A DNA stretch of 64,000 nucleotides from contig NZ_CP151767.2 of assembly GCF_038443705.2 (NCBI RefSeq), positions 3,897,501 through 3,961,500 on the forward strand, read 5' to 3'. Below are positions 7,606 to 15,694 of the stretch, piece after piece. The position numbers and the translations under genes are program-made. The notes under the pieces were generated by a model. It did no database searches, was not told the origin of the DNA, and worked only from the letters and a program-made list of their open reading frames with translations. Source of the DNA: Yoonia sp. SS1-5 (lineage in GTDB: Bacteria; Pseudomonadota; Alphaproteobacteria; Rhodobacterales; Rhodobacteraceae). Numbering within the stretch: the first letter of the stretch is position 1; every line of letters starts with the position of its first letter.

Positions 7606-10055
7606 TGATCGAAACACAAGCATTCAGAACCCAAGCACGGACAGTCGACCATTTGGGGCGAGAGCAGATTGCGGATTGCCCCACCGCTGTTTCGGAGTTG
7701 TGGAAGAATGCCTATGATGCATATGCTCGGAACGTAAGTCTCCATATATTTGATGACGCTGAACCTGTGGCGGCTATCTTCGATGATGGCCACGGAATGA
7801 GCTACGAAGAGTTTCTCGACCGGTGGCTAGTGATTGGCACCGACTCGAAGTTTGAGAAAGAGGTGTCTGACGAGAAAGACAGGGACGGCCTAAAAAAACG
7901 CTCGAAACAGGGACAGAAAGGCATCGGGCGTTTGTCTTCAGCCAATCTTGGGCCTTTGCTGCTGGTTGTAAGCAAACGGAAAGGCGAGAGCTTTGTCGCA
8001 GCGCTTCTAGATTGGAGGATCTTTGAGAACCCGTACTTGGTCCTGTCAGACATTCAAATTCCAGTAACACGGTTCGAAAAAAAGAGCGAACTTGGTCAAT
8101 TGCTTCCTGGGCTGTTTGATAGCCTTACAGACAACCTATGGGGGTCGCCTGCTGAGCCTGAGCGAGCAAAGCGCTTGAAGGTCGCTTGGGAAACATATGA
8201 CCGGATTATGCAGGAGTCTGATCCAGAAATTGAGGCTCCATCCAACCGAATAGCCGGTACGATCATCAACGCGGTATTCGAAGATAAGCATTTTGAACCT
8301 TGGTCGGTTTGGAAAGGTGAAAAGGAGCACGGAACTGCACTTATCGTCTCTGAGATCAACTACGATCTTAGAGCTCAGTTGCCTTCGATCGAGCCTGATG
8401 GAAATGTTGACAAAATAAGAGAGGCCTTTTTCTCGACGTTGTCTGCCTTTACCGACCCCTATGTTGATCCAGATTCCAATGAACACAATGCTTTCGACCC
8501 TGATTTTACCTATGAGGTGAAAACTTGGGTTGGTGAAATCGCAAAGCCCGTCGTCGAGGACGAACGAGATGTCATAAACCGGGCGGTTACCGAAGAACTA
8601 GAGCATGTCTTATCGGGAAATGTTGATGCTGATGGCGTCTTTCGTGGGCAGGTGAAAGCCTTTGGGGAATGGCGCAAACTCGGTTCCGACTATGTCATCT
8701 ACCCACCGAAAGACTTCAAGCTGCCTAAGGGTCCTACAACTTATGTGGGACCATTTAGCATTCACGTCGCAACATATGAACGGATCAGAAAGAACTCGAA
8801 TTTGTCCGATGCGGACTGGGCTCAGTTCGAGTCGCTTGCAGATCAACACGGTGGATTCCTGCTGTTTCGAAATGGCCTCAGGGTGCTACCCTACGGTCGC
8901 GTCGACAATGATTTCTTTCAAATCGAAACCAATCGCAGCATCAACGCTGGCCGGGAATACTGGAACGCACGCCGGATGTTTGGTCGGGTGGCGATTTCTA
9001 GAGAAAAGAACCCAAACCTTCGAGACAAGGCTGGCCGAGAAGGGTTTATTGACAACCGCAGTGCGAAAGCGCTGCGAGCTTTGGTAATGAATATTCTCAA
9101 GCGTGCGGCCTATGAATATTTCGGGAGCAACTCAAGCCTACGCAAGGAGATATTGCCAGAGATACAAGCGAGAAACCTCGCTGAAAAAGCCGAGGCCGAG
9201 CGGCGAGAGCTTGCGAAGAAGAACGCCCAGAAGTTTCGTGGCCGGCTAAAGAAGGCCTTGCCGGCTCTCATGGACTTGTATGAGAGCACAAGCCAGGTTG
9301 TGACGGAAACATCGATTGAGAGCCAACAACAGCTTGAGGATGCACAAGCAACAATTGACAGGTTGAGCGAGCGCTTGAGCGATCTTAGGGTAACGGGAGC
9401 TCCATCTAGGCTTGGGTCGGCAGAAGAGGACTATCGACGTTTCAGAACTTTGTTTGCCGAAATGCAGGAACGTCTCAAACTGTTAGAGGACAAGCGGGCG
9501 ACGGCTATTGAGAAAATCAATCCTGCAAAGCCCGAAGAGCTTGCGCAAAAGCAGTTGAACAGTCATGCGAGCCGGCTTCAATCGCGACTTAGAAGCTGGC
9601 GCAAATCTATAGACGAGCTGCAAGGTTCAGAACGAGATCGTGTGAACGCTCTCTTCGACGAGCGCAACAAAATCTTTCATTCGCTGGCAATGCCACTTGT
9701 TGAGCAAGTTCGATTGAAACGCCTCGGTCTAGACGAAGCGCTCGAACAAATGAAGCTGTTGCAGGCGAAGCTGAACACGGAGAACGAAGACACCTTTCAA
9801 TCCTATTTGGACACACTCGAGGTCATGAGCGAGAACATCAACATTGAGCTCGTTGCACGACAAGGTATAGCGGACAACGCGGCCCTGCGCGACGACCTCA
9901 ATCAGTTAAATCAGGTAGCACAGTTGGGCGTAACGGTCGAAATTTTGGGGCATGAATTCAGTAGCAATGAGCGCATGGTCCGGGAAGGCATTCGACAAAT
10001 CAAAGCAGCTGGAGAAGTACCTGGAACTCACTTAGTTGTAAAACTTCAGACTTGA
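7605..10055 (+). CDS. GHKL-fold ATPase with kinase-like dimerisation segment, 3'-truncated by IS
   Basis: About 810 native residues remain; the final VKLQT comes from the IS end. The N-terminus is an HSP90/MutL/histidine-kinase-type ATP site: N box ELWKNAYDA (31-39), G1 DDGHGM (60-65) and G2 GQKGIGRLSS (103-112). Long coiled-coil-like segments follow (about 520-760), then QLGVTVEILGHEF with His783, which looks like the H-box of a histidine-kinase dimerisation domain. A second catalytic ATP domain would be expected next, but the sequence is cut at 10036 by IS copy 2. It is coupled to the cytosine methyltransferase. GHKL ATPases are known partners of restriction-modification systems; that role here is inference. 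Confidence 0.8.
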   Translation: MIETQAFRTQARTVDHLGREQIADCPTAVSELWKNAYDAYARNVSLHIFDDAEPVAAIFDDGHGMSYEEFLDRWLVIGTDSKFEKEVSDEKDRDGLKKRSKQGQKGIGRLSSANLGPLLLVVSKRKGESFVAALLDWRIFENPYLVLSDIQIPVTRFEKKSELGQLLPGLFDSLTDNLWGSPAEPERAKRLKVAWETYDRIMQESDPEIEAPSNRIAGTIINAVFEDKHFEPWSVWKGEKEHGTALIVSEINYDLRAQLPSIEPDGNVDKIREAFFSTLSAFTDPYVDPDSNEHNAFDPDFTYEVKTWVGEIAKPVVEDERDVINRAVTEELEHVLSGNVDADGVFRGQVKAFGEWRKLGSDYVIYPPKDFKLPKGPTTYVGPFSIHVATYERIRKNSNLSDADWAQFESLADQHGGFLLFRNGLRVLPYGRVDNDFFQIETNRSINAGREYWNARRMFGRVAISREKNPNLRDKAGREGFIDNRSAKALRALVMNILKRAAYEYFGSNSSLRKEILPEIQARNLAEKAEAERRELAKKNAQKFRGRLKKALPALMDLYESTSQVVTETSIESQQQLEDAQATIDRLSERLSDLRVTGAPSRLGSAEEDYRRFRTLFAEMQERLKLLEDKRATAIEKINPAKPEELAQKQLNSHASRLQSRLRSWRKSIDELQGSERDRVNALFDERNKIFHSLAMPLVEQVRLKRLGLDEALEQMKLLQAKLNTENEDTFQSYLDTLEVMSENINIELVARQGIADNAALRDDLNQLNQVAQLGVTVEILGHEFSSNERMVREGIRQIKAAGEVPGTHLVVKLQT

Positions 10056-11216
10056 TCTGACGGACATCTCAGCTTGCGACGCTGAGAACGGGTTGCGCAC
10101 TGTCCGATTGGTCGTGCGTTTTGATCGTCTTCTCGACAGCGATGTGTAGCGTTTCGCGGAAGGTCTGCATAGGTGTTTTGCCATAGCAGTGACGTCCCGA
10201 ATGTGGCCGCTGTTCGTTGTACTTTGCCAGCCACGCATCCAGATCGGCCTGCAACTCTTCGACTGACCGATACAGTTTCTTGCGGAATGCGATGTCGTAG
10301 AACTCATCCTTGATGGTGCGATGGAACCGCTCGCAGATGCCGTTTGTTTGCGGAGAATTGGCCTTGGTTCGGGTGTGGTCCACGTCCTCGACGGCCAGAT
10401 AAAGCTGGTAGGCGTGGTTCTCGACCTTGCCACAGTATTCCGTGCCCCGGTCTGTCAGGACGCGCAGCAGGCTGATCTCATGCTCTGCAAAGAACGGGAT
10501 CACGCGGTCGTTCAGCAAGTCGGCCGCGGTGATTGCCGTCTTTTCAGTGTAGAGCTTGCAGATCGCCACGCGGGCATAGGTATCGACAAAGGTCTGTTGA
10601 TAAATGCGTCCGACGCCCTTCATTGTGCCCACATAATAGGTGTCCTGGCTGCCCAGATAGCCAGGGTGGTGGCTCTCGATCTCGCCATGGGCTTCTTTCT
10701 TGGCCTTGGCTTTTTCCAGCGCGGCCAACTGATCCTCGGTGAGCAAGATACCCTCTTGGGCGGCACGGGCCTCCAGGGCCTTGAGGCGCTTTTTCATGGT
10801 TTCCAGATCATTACGCAGCCAGATCGACCGGACGCCCGACGATGACACCATGATGCCTTTCTGCTGCAGCTCCCACGACGCCCGTTTCTGACCCAGAGCC
10901 GGGTTGTCGATGGCCAGTTCGATGACCGCCTTCTCGACATGTTCTGGCACGCGGTTTTTCATCACCGGCTTGCGGCGGCTGAGATCCATCAGGGCTTCTT
11001 CGCCACCCTGATCGTAAAGTTCTCTGAACCGGTAAAAGCTGTCCCGCGAATAACCCATCACTTTGCAGGCCTGCGACACGCTTCCGAGCTGTTTGGCCAG
11101 TTCCAACAGCCCCAGCTTCGGCTTGATGATCTTCTCTTGAATACTTGTCATTGATCGACACTCCTTGATTGCGCTCCAGAAGAGCAGAAATGTCAGATCA
11201 AGTCGTGTGTTTTACA
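10037..11216 (-). mobile_element. IS481-type insertion sequence, copy 2, without target duplication
   Basis: Same 1180-bp element in reverse orientation. Its flanks do not match: ACTTAGT (10030-10036) on the left and TCTGAAG (11217-11223) on the right, whereas copies 1 and 3 each have perfect 7-bp duplications. Loss of the duplication is expected when two copies recombine or an IS makes an adjacent deletion. The ATPase gene ends at the left border and no continuation is found on the right. Confidence 0.92.
10069..11151 (-). CDS. IS481-family transposase (copy 2)
   Basis: A 360-residue protein identical in sequence to the transposases at 5051 and 14002, with the same DDE core (QDTYYVG, LTDRGTEYCG, NGICERFHRT). 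It is read against the direction of the ATPase gene that the element truncates. Confidence 0.93.
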   Translation of the reverse strand: MTSIQEKIIKPKLGLLELAKQLGSVSQACKVMGYSRDSFYRFRELYDQGGEEALMDLSRRKPVMKNRVPEHVEKAVIELAIDNPALGQKRASWELQQKGIMVSSSGVRSIWLRNDLETMKKRLKALEARAAQEGILLTEDQLAALEKAKAKKEAHGEIESHHPGYLGSQDTYYVGTMKGVGRIYQQTFVDTYARVAICKLYTEKTAITAADLLNDRVIPFFAEHEISLLRVLTDRGTEYCGKVENHAYQLYLAVEDVDHTRTKANSPQTNGICERFHRTIKDEFYDIAFRKKLYRSVEELQADLDAWLAKYNEQRPHSGRHCYGKTPMQTFRETLHIAVEKTIKTHDQSDSAQPVLSVAS

Positions 11217-11249
11217 TCTGAAGAATAGCAACGTGGGACCTGCAATCCT

Positions 11250-11612
11250 GTGAAACGCTTTCTTGTTCCGAAGACAATATTTTTTGCCTTGGCCTTCGGG
11301 GCGCTCTTCTCGCTGGTGATTGCTGCCATCGGGGAAATGGCCGTGGGCCTGTGGGGGCGGCCCAGAGGTGTCGCCTATGGAATCCTGGGGTACGATTACT
11401 GGCTCGGCCTCAGCATTTATGGTCTTGCGATGGTCTTTGTCTTTCGGGCGATCTCACTCCCCTACGCGCTGATCACGTCGCTGACCATCATCACAGTTCC
11501 AACGTTTCTACTGTTGCCAGAGAGGGGAGAGTGGCCATTCCTGCGCATGTATGGTGCCGCGATCATGATGTGCGTCGCCTTGGCCGCTTGGGAGCGTTAT
11601 CGGACCAAATGA
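11250..11612 (+). CDS. Small multi-pass membrane protein, unknown
   Basis: A 120-residue hydrophobic protein with about four membrane segments, for example IFFALAFGALFSLVIAAIG near the start and LITSLTIITVPTFLLL further on. No family recognised. The start is GTG at 11250 with GTGGGACC further upstream, so initiation is uncertain. It lies 33 bases after IS copy 2; its original neighbours on that side were probably lost with the deletion. A second frame on the same strand (11351-11629) has no support. Confidence 0.5.
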   Translation: MKRFLVPKTIFFALAFGALFSLVIAAIGEMAVGLWGRPRGVAYGILGYDYWLGLSIYGLAMVFVFRAISLPYALITSLTIITVPTFLLLPERGEWPFLRMYGAAIMMCVALAAWERYRTK

Positions 11613-11662
11613 GGCGAAAGGACCACTAAATGAGCCACCACAATAAGGCGCTACCCGGCTTG

Positions 11663-12175
11663 TCACTCAACCGTCCAACCACGCCCGTAGCCCTTCCAGA
11701 CCATCCCCATCGCGGTCATCCGCTCATAAAGTGAACCGCCATACGTGTACCTTGCGGGTTCCGGTCGGCACTCCAGTTTATCAACAACTTCGCCATTGCG
11801 CGTCACCGTGATCCACCCGAAGTGCGTCACAGACGGAATGCCGTCGTCGAACGGCTGGGTCACAAACAGACTGGCCACCTCGTAGGCATAGTCGCCACTG
11901 CGAAATGTGATCGAACCCGATGTCGGAGCAGGTGCGTCCCAGGGATGATAGTCCGCGTCCGCAATCGGTTCAGAAAGAAAAAGCTGCGGCGTTTCCCCCG
12001 GCACCCCATAGCTATAGGTCAAGTTGAAATCATCAAAGCACACCCGCAAAACCGTGTTCCTGCCTGCGATGTCGCAAAACGTGAATGGATCGGACGCAGG
12101 TGCACAATCAGCGGTGGCTGTGCTGGCCCAAGGCCCCAGCACGATGGAGGTCACAACCTTTTTGTTAAATTGCAT
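11663..12175 (-). CDS. Secreted Cys-containing protein, short paralogue
   Basis: About 170 residues with a signal peptide (MQFNKKVVTSIVLGPWASTA, then TA and DCAP). ATG 12175 is chosen because AAGGA lies 8 bases upstream; ATG 12184 would overlap that site. The mature part shares a clear pattern with the gene at 12225: Cys-x7-F-x-x-C, GR-x-T, a C-F-D-D motif, Y-x-Y-G-x3-GETP, S-E-x-I-A, D-Y-x-P-W, then FGWI and L-E-C. Four conserved Cys suggest disulfides in the periplasm or outside. No known family recognised. It sits 49 bases downstream of its paralogue on the same strand. Confidence 0.65.
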   Translation of the reverse strand: MQFNKKVVTSIVLGPWASTATADCAPASDPFTFCDIAGRNTVLRVCFDDFNLTYSYGVPGETPQLFLSEPIADADYHPWDAPAPTSGSITFRSGDYAYEVASLFVTQPFDDGIPSVTHFGWITVTRNGEVVDKLECRPEPARYTYGGSLYERMTAMGMVWKGYGRGWTVE

Positions 12176-12224
12176 CAAGTACATCCTTGGATCAGTTCGG
12201 CCTACAGATACCGCAGGTCCGAAG

Positions 12225-13199
12225 TTACGGCGAAATACTGACAAACTGAATGCTCTCCACACGCTTGTCGGGCCCAAAGGAAATCATCGCCTCCCAATTT
12301 GCAAAGTCTCGTGGTGCTTCGGTGCAGACGGGGATGTTGAAGTCACCCACGTCAGGCGAAGCACCGCCAGGCACATCTCCCAGGATCGCGATGACTTCGC
12401 CCCGTGTCAGGCCGACGCGCAGCCCCGACGGCATGTCCCACATCGGGTTTATGGAGGTCATCCGAACCACGAGGCCATCAAGGACATCAATGTCCAGGCC
12501 ATCTGCCGTCACACGGTCAATCTCGCGACCATCGGGTAAGACCACGCCACTAGCTTCGGGTGATCCAAGTTTATGCAGCGTTGCCACTCGGTCCGCCATC
12601 CCGACACCGCCCAGCATAAATTCGGGGCCCACCAAGCACCCGCCATTGGGGTCGGGATACAGGGCCGGGGTTTGGGCTGCGACATTCCCCACCCAAGTTT
12701 TGGAATTGTCGTCCCAGTCAAAGCCTTCCGCGACTTTTACATCATGAATCCCACCGCCAAACCCATAGCCCACGGTGTCGGGGATACATTCAAGCCTGCT
12801 GAGGCTTTGCCCGTTCTGGGCCACGTCGATCCAGCCGAAGCGTCGCGGACCAAGTTCCATTTCTTCCTCAGAAAAGGGCCGTTCAAATCCGTCGCCGACC
12901 TCATAGCTGAACTCGCCGTTGTAGAACGTGATGGTCTCACTGATCGCCGTGCCCAAACCATTCCATGGCTCATAGTCCACTTGTGCAATCGTCTCTGATA
13001 TGGTCAGGTCTGGCGTTTCACCAATCGGTCCGTAGTGATAAGTTGCAACCGCATCGTCAAAGCAGAGAAAGACCTCGGTGCTCCGCCCTTCGATTTGGCA
13101 AGACGTGAAAGCTTCCTGTCCCGCAGGACAACCCGCTTGCGCTATGGTCCCGAAAAGGATGCCGCACGTGGCAAAGAAAGCCCCCAGGGTTCGTTTCAA
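12225..13199 (-). CDS. Secreted Cys-containing protein, long paralogue with extra C-terminal domain
   Basis: About 324 residues. The start is TTG at 13199, supported by AAGGGA six bases upstream; a TTG at 13220 has no ribosome site. A signal peptide ends near GTIAQA-GCP. Residues about 25-165 match the short paralogue (CFDD, YHYGPIGETP, SETIAQVDYEPW, FGWIDV, RLEC). The remaining ~150 residues form a second domain with GLRVGLTRGEVIAILGDVPG, a pattern loosely like the helix-loop of small outer-membrane BamE/SmpA-type folds, plus two Cys. Function unknown; the pair looks like a duplication with domain gain or loss. Confidence 0.65.
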   Translation of the reverse strand: MKRTLGAFFATCGILFGTIAQAGCPAGQEAFTSCQIEGRSTEVFLCFDDAVATYHYGPIGETPDLTISETIAQVDYEPWNGLGTAISETITFYNGEFSYEVGDGFERPFSEEEMELGPRRFGWIDVAQNGQSLSRLECIPDTVGYGFGGGIHDVKVAEGFDWDDNSKTWVGNVAAQTPALYPDPNGGCLVGPEFMLGGVGMADRVATLHKLGSPEASGVVLPDGREIDRVTADGLDIDVLDGLVVRMTSINPMWDMPSGLRVGLTRGEVIAILGDVPGGASPDVGDFNIPVCTEAPRDFANWEAMISFGPDKRVESIQFVSISP

Positions 13200-13281
13200 A
13201 TCAATGTCCCTTCCGTCCAAAAAGTTATCTTATCAGGCCAACTTTGTGATGACCTAAGTGTTGCAGTCCTTGCGGGCTGGT

Positions 13282-13728
13282 CTAGCCATCCAACAAACCA
13301 AGTTCGATTGCAGCTTGCCGCATCGCATCAACGGCTTGCCACGACGGATTTGCCGCACAGATGCCCGAAATCCTATAGTAGAAATCCGTATCTTGCAGAC
13401 GCGCTGACGATGAGCTTGCCGCAATGTCCGCGTCATTGATGTTGTTGTCGCGCATGAACCTCTTCATCAAAACGGGATAGGGCACAACGTCTTCGGACGG
13501 CAAACCAAGATCATCATGGAACGCACCCGTCCGCCTTTTGTGGGCGATCTCAGCATCATGGTAGGCAATGATTACGTCTTCGTGCCGTTCCCCAAGTTCT
13601 TCGCATGTCAATTCTGAAAGTTCGTCGGCTGAATAGTGCCTGATTTCGGACGGACCTGTCCATACCACCACACCCAGCGCAGCAGCGGTAACACATAGGA
13701 TCGAAGCCAGAACACGTGATTTCATCAT
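13282..13728 (-). CDS. Membrane-anchored hypothetical protein
   Basis: About 148 residues from the double ATG at 13728/13725 (a further upstream start at 13785 is possible). One N-terminal membrane segment or signal (VLASILCVTAAALGVVVW), then a soluble part with LSELTCEELGERHEDVIIAYHD and a C-terminal ISGICAANPSWQAVDAMRQA. The two Cys residues might pair in the periplasm. No family recognised. It lies upstream of the paralogous secreted pair on the same strand, so the three could form one transcription unit of the island. Confidence 0.5.
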   Translation of the reverse strand: MMKSRVLASILCVTAAALGVVVWTGPSEIRHYSADELSELTCEELGERHEDVIIAYHDAEIAHKRRTGAFHDDLGLPSEDVVPYPVLMKRFMRDNNINDADIAASSSSARLQDTDFYYRISGICAANPSWQAVDAMRQAAIELGLLDG

Positions 13729-13936
13729 GCGGCCAATAAGACCGTAGCAAACCAAGTTGTCAAAGCGCCGACGAGTGCGTGACATGGGGATGACAAGTCA
13801 GCCGTGCCGAGATAAGAAAGAGCACGGCAAAAATCACAATTTTTTGCTATTTGATGCCACGCGACATCTGTGGGTCAGGAGTGGGACAATTTGGGCCTAA
13901 AAGTGGTGTCCCGCAGTGTCCCATTTTAAGCTAATA

Positions 13937-15116
13937 TGTAAAACACACGACTTGATCTGACATTTCTGCTCTTCTGGAGCGCAATCAAGGAGTGTCGATC
14001 AATGACAAGTATTCAAGAGAAGATCATCAAGCCGAAGCTGGGGCTGTTGGAACTGGCCAAACAGCTCGGAAGCGTGTCGCAGGCCTGCAAAGTGATGGGT
14101 TATTCGCGGGACAGCTTTTACCGGTTCAGAGAACTTTACGATCAGGGTGGCGAAGAAGCCCTGATGGATCTCAGCCGCCGCAAGCCGGTGATGAAAAACC
14201 GCGTGCCAGAACATGTCGAGAAGGCGGTCATCGAACTGGCCATCGACAACCCGGCTCTGGGTCAGAAACGGGCGTCGTGGGAGCTGCAGCAGAAAGGCAT
14301 CATGGTGTCATCGTCGGGCGTCCGGTCGATCTGGCTGCGTAATGATCTGGAAACCATGAAAAAGCGCCTCAAGGCCCTGGAGGCCCGTGCCGCCCAAGAG
14401 GGTATCTTGCTCACCGAGGATCAGTTGGCCGCGCTGGAAAAAGCCAAGGCCAAGAAAGAAGCCCATGGCGAGATCGAGAGCCACCACCCTGGCTATCTGG
14501 GCAGCCAGGACACCTATTATGTGGGCACAATGAAGGGCGTCGGACGCATTTATCAACAGACCTTTGTCGATACCTATGCCCGCGTGGCGATCTGCAAGCT
14601 CTACACTGAAAAGACGGCAATCACCGCGGCCGACTTGCTGAACGACCGCGTGATCCCGTTCTTTGCAGAGCATGAGATCAGCCTGCTGCGCGTCCTGACA
14701 GACCGGGGCACGGAATACTGTGGCAAGGTCGAGAACCACGCCTACCAGCTTTATCTGGCCGTCGAGGACGTGGACCACACCCGAACCAAGGCCAATTCTC
14801 CGCAAACAAACGGCATCTGCGAGCGGTTCCATCGCACCATCAAGGATGAGTTCTACGACATCGCATTCCGCAAGAAACTGTATCGGTCAGTCGAAGAGTT
14901 GCAGGCCGATCTGGATGCGTGGCTGGCAAAGTACAACGAACAGCGGCCACATTCGGGACGTCACTGCTATGGCAAAACACCTATGCAGACCTTCCGCGAA
15001 ACGCTACACATCGCTGTCGAGAAGACGATCAAAACGCACGACCAATCGGACAGTGCGCAACCCGTTCTCAGCGTCGCAAGCTGAGATGTCCGTCAGATCA
15101 AGTCTGAAGTTTTACA
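13937..15116 (+). mobile_element. IS481-type insertion sequence, copy 3
   Basis: The 1180-bp element again, with a perfect 7-bp target duplication GCTAATA (13930-13936 and 15117-15123). It sits about 35 bp inside the right attachment repeat, in non-coding DNA. Confidence 0.93.
14002..15084 (+). CDS. IS481-family transposase (copy 3)
   Basis: A 360-residue DDE transposase identical to those at 5051 and 10069. Identity of all three proteins and of element length implies recent transposition within or into the island. Confidence 0.93.
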   Translation: MTSIQEKIIKPKLGLLELAKQLGSVSQACKVMGYSRDSFYRFRELYDQGGEEALMDLSRRKPVMKNRVPEHVEKAVIELAIDNPALGQKRASWELQQKGIMVSSSGVRSIWLRNDLETMKKRLKALEARAAQEGILLTEDQLAALEKAKAKKEAHGEIESHHPGYLGSQDTYYVGTMKGVGRIYQQTFVDTYARVAICKLYTEKTAITAADLLNDRVIPFFAEHEISLLRVLTDRGTEYCGKVENHAYQLYLAVEDVDHTRTKANSPQTNGICERFHRTIKDEFYDIAFRKKLYRSVEELQADLDAWLAKYNEQRPHSGRHCYGKTPMQTFRETLHIAVEKTIKTHDQSDSAQPVLSVAS

Positions 15117-15149
15117 GCTAATATATTGATATTTATGTACAGTTAAATC

Positions 15150-15182
15150 CCGCCCCCGGGCATCACTTAACAAGCTGATATG
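15150..15182 (+). repeat. Island attachment repeat, distal side
   Basis: The second copy of the 33-bp tRNA-Phe 3'-end repeat (32 of 33 bases match 2719-2751). Similarity to the left border continues beyond it into the tail of an integrase remnant, so this may be the attachment site left by an earlier related island in tandem. Confidence 0.85.
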
Positions 15183-15199
15183 ATTTTGTTTTCCGCTCA

Positions 15200-15530
15200 T
15201 GGCTGATCTTTGTTTAGGTCAGCTTTGTTGCTTTTGGGCGAAGGTTTGACAATCGTCGCGCGGCTTTCGTTCGCTTTTTCCAATACCGCCGTGATTTTGC
15301 GGTTCTTTTCGGCCAGGATTTGCGGATCGTGAATAATACCGCGCCAAGAATGGTGCCATCTGTCCTGGAAGGTCAGCGATGCGGCGTTCAGCGAGCCCAG
15401 CTTCGCGAAGTGTGGTGGCTACCGTGTGGCCCAATCCATTGAGCGTCAGGCCTAGTGCGAACAGTCCTTCTTTCTCAAGCTTGACCTTGAAACGCTGCCA
15501 AACCGTTGTAAGCCTATGCTTCACCGACGC
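15200..15530 (-). pseudogene. Decayed integrase C-terminus of an older island
   Basis: The minus-strand translation is clearly related to the last third of the island integrase: TVWQRFKVKLEKEGLF, LTLNGLGHTVATTLREAGLA, ERRIADLPGQ and RYYSRSAN correspond to its segments. The N-terminal two thirds are missing. The key Arg of the RHT box is Gly (NGLGHT), and there is a short deletion relative to the intact gene. No convincing start remains. It lies next to its own att copy, as the intact gene does next to the tRNA. The following ~165 bases to the SDR gene hold nothing recognisable. Confidence 0.85.
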
Positions 15531-15694
15531 TGCCGGGCAACGGCCCACCCCCGGCACCCCGCAGGCTCAAACCATCAAGATGTGAGCAAACCCTTTCTTT
15601 GTTTGCGCCGCTATTGGTCCTAAAAACTTTGACGAGAGAGCCCGCATTTGCGGGTTAAGCGGGTGCGCTTTTGCTACGCGGTCAGAACGGCGGA

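Larger units (their letters stand above)
2735..15182. mobile_element. Genomic island integrated at tRNA-Phe
   Basis: About 12.4 kb between two 33-bp copies of the tRNA-Phe 3' end. The integrase lies next to the tRNA and is read towards it. Inside are two small DNA-binding proteins, a divergent repressor, a DNA methyltransferase with an ATPase, small membrane and secreted proteins and three IS481-type elements. The stretch 6180-10030 is visibly richer in A/T than the flanks. No conjugation or replication genes are present, so it is either a small integrative element or the deleted remains of a larger one. IS expansion and the unmatched flanks of the middle IS copy favour the second view. Confidence 0.85.

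Noticed and set aside
10321..10845. A 174-codon open frame opposite the IS transposase (also at 5357 and 14308).
   Set aside because: It is identical in all three IS copies simply because the element is identical, is antisense to the DDE transposase and has no family features.
15219..15557. Open frame that might be a functional small recombinase.
   Set aside because: It lacks the N-terminal two thirds, has Gly for the key Arg and no convincing start; it is a decayed tail.
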